Shown: piece by piece, positions 33,774 to 34,651 of the stretch
How positions within the stretch are numbered: position 1 is the first letter of the stretch
Layout: each line of letters begins with the position of its first letter
NCBI GenBank assembly: GCA_946186575.1
Contig: CAMHNO010000027.1
Location: 1 to 34,651, forward strand
Origin: an uncultured Prevotellaceae bacterium
GTDB lineage: Bacteria > Bacteroidota > Bacteroidia > Bacteroidales > Muribaculaceae
Direction of reading: 5' to 3'
Length of the DNA: 34,651 nucleotides
Program-made: the position numbers and the translations under genes
Notes under the pieces: model-generated
The model's input: the letters and a program-made list of their open reading frames with translations, nothing else
Told to the model about the DNA's origin: nothing
Database searches by the model: none

Positions 33774-34640
33774 AATGATGTGGTCGGCAATGAGTTCTTG
33801 CACGAGACCTTCGAGCTGGGCTTCGTCGCCACCCTCAATGGTCTTGCTCTCCTTGGCCTGGAACACAACGTTTACTACTGTCTTCACCTTGGTGGGCGAC
33901 CCCTTCATGCCAATCTGGTTAGGGTCGGCCTCGATGTCGGCAACGCCCCACTCCTTGATGTTGAGGTAAGGACGAGACTCAACGAGCTTTTGACGCTCCT
34001 CGCTAAGTTGTGCCTTCTCGCTGGGAGTGACTGCATATTTGTATTTCTGAATCAACTTGGCATTGCGAGGGCGGCAAGCGTCGGCACTGCCGTTGACGGT
34101 GACCACCAGTGGCAGCGGGCAGGTGACGGTCTCGAAGCCGTTCTCGATGCGGCGCTTGATGGTGGCGATGCCGTCTTCAACCTTAACACTCTCGGCATAG
34201 GTCACTTGTGGCAAACCGAGTTTCTCGGCAATTTGTGGTCCCACCTGAGCTGTGTCGCCGTCGATGGCTTGACGCCCGCCAACGATGATGTCGACCTTGT
34301 CTAAGTGACGAATGGTCTGCGCCAGCGAGTAGCTTGTGGCCAGGGTGTCGGCGCCACCCAGTGGGCGGTCGGTGAGCACCACGCCGTCGTCGCCACCGCG
34401 ATAGAGGCTCTCGCGCACCATCTCGGCACTGCGAGGCAGTCCCATAGTCACTAATGTGATTTTCGAACCAGGATGAGCATCCTTGAGCTGAAGCGCTTGT
34501 TCGAGCGCGTTCAGATCCTCGGGGTTGAAGATTGCGGGAAGGGCGGCACGGTTGATAGTGCCATCGGCCTTCATCGCGTCTTTACCCACGTTGCGAGTGT
34601 CTGGCACTTGCTTGGCCAGCACAACGATATTCAAACTCAT
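33768..34640 (-). CDS. etfB: Electron transfer flavoprotein beta subunit
   Basis: EtfB pairs with EtfA and binds AMP, or a second FAD in bifurcating forms. The 290-residue protein shows the start LNIVVLAKQVPDTRNVG, NPEDLNALEQALQL at about residues 39-52, the nucleotide-site motif GGRQAIDGDTAQVGP at 121-135 and the C-terminal membrane-side helix that contacts EtfA. It is the first gene of the operon visible here; only 11 bases upstream of it lie in the window, so the promoter is not seen. The ATG at 34640 gives the standard N terminus. Confidence 0.96.
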   Translation of the reverse strand: MSLNIVVLAKQVPDTRNVGKDAMKADGTINRAALPAIFNPEDLNALEQALQLKDAHPGSKITLVTMGLPRSAEMVRESLYRGGDDGVVLTDRPLGGADTLATSYSLAQTIRHLDKVDIIVGGRQAIDGDTAQVGPQIAEKLGLPQVTYAESVKVEDGIATIKRRIENGFETVTCPLPLVVTVNGSADACRPRNAKLIQKYKYAVTPSEKAQLSEERQKLVESRPYLNIKEWGVADIEADPNQIGMKGSPTKVKTVVNVVFQAKESKTIEGGDEAQLEGLVQELIADHIIG

Positions 34641-34651
34641 AAAATCAAATG

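Overview
The window looks like a chromosome segment of a Bacteroidales bacterium, probably a gut member of the Muribaculaceae or Prevotellaceae type. Three signs support this. Many genes are preceded by the Bacteroidetes promoter signature (TTTG at -33, TAnnTTTG at -7) and lack an obvious Shine-Dalgarno sequence. Several lipoproteins carry an acidic run just after the lipobox Cys (surface-export type). A secreted protein ends in the dockerin-like repeat pair common in this order. No rRNA, tRNA, CRISPR array or transposase gene was seen.

Layout. 1-2345: the end of a 2-oxoacid:ferredoxin oxidoreductase operon (alpha subunit cut by the window edge, then beta and gamma) closed by a strong terminator. 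2360-2854: luxS on the minus strand. 2855-3357: gene-free and rich in repeats. 3358-5745: a secreted GH31 alpha-glucosidase or transglucosidase. 5964-6944: an ECF sigma factor and a small membrane protein, probably its regulator. 7130-11251: a TonB-dependent receptor followed by two homologous lipoproteins. 11473-14251: recG and ispD, overlapping. 14448-16574: a large secreted multidomain protein. 16774-19086: polynucleotide phosphorylase.

19223-25540 is visibly richer in A+T than its surroundings and looks like an accessory island. It holds an outer-membrane barrel protein, a BspA-type leucine-rich-repeat lipoprotein, a small secreted protein and a lone AAA/DUF4143 ATPase. Two copies of a structured two-hairpin repeat bracket the first two of these genes. 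Next comes a two-gene unit: a Bacteroidetes-type HTH-like protein and a membrane Ser/Thr kinase whose outer domain resembles BspA leucine-rich repeats (25543-27487). miaA, a DPP IV peptidase and an acyl-CoA dehydrogenase/EtfA/EtfB operon fill the rest on the minus strand.

How they work together. The oxidoreductase and the Etf/acyl-CoA dehydrogenase operon are anaerobic electron-transfer enzymes. GH31, DPP IV, the TonB receptor with its lipoproteins and the adhesin-like protein serve nutrient capture at the envelope. The least familiar content is the kinase with an LRR-like sensor, the paired lipoproteins at the TonB receptor, the AT-rich envelope cassette and several repeat elements with conserved secondary structure.
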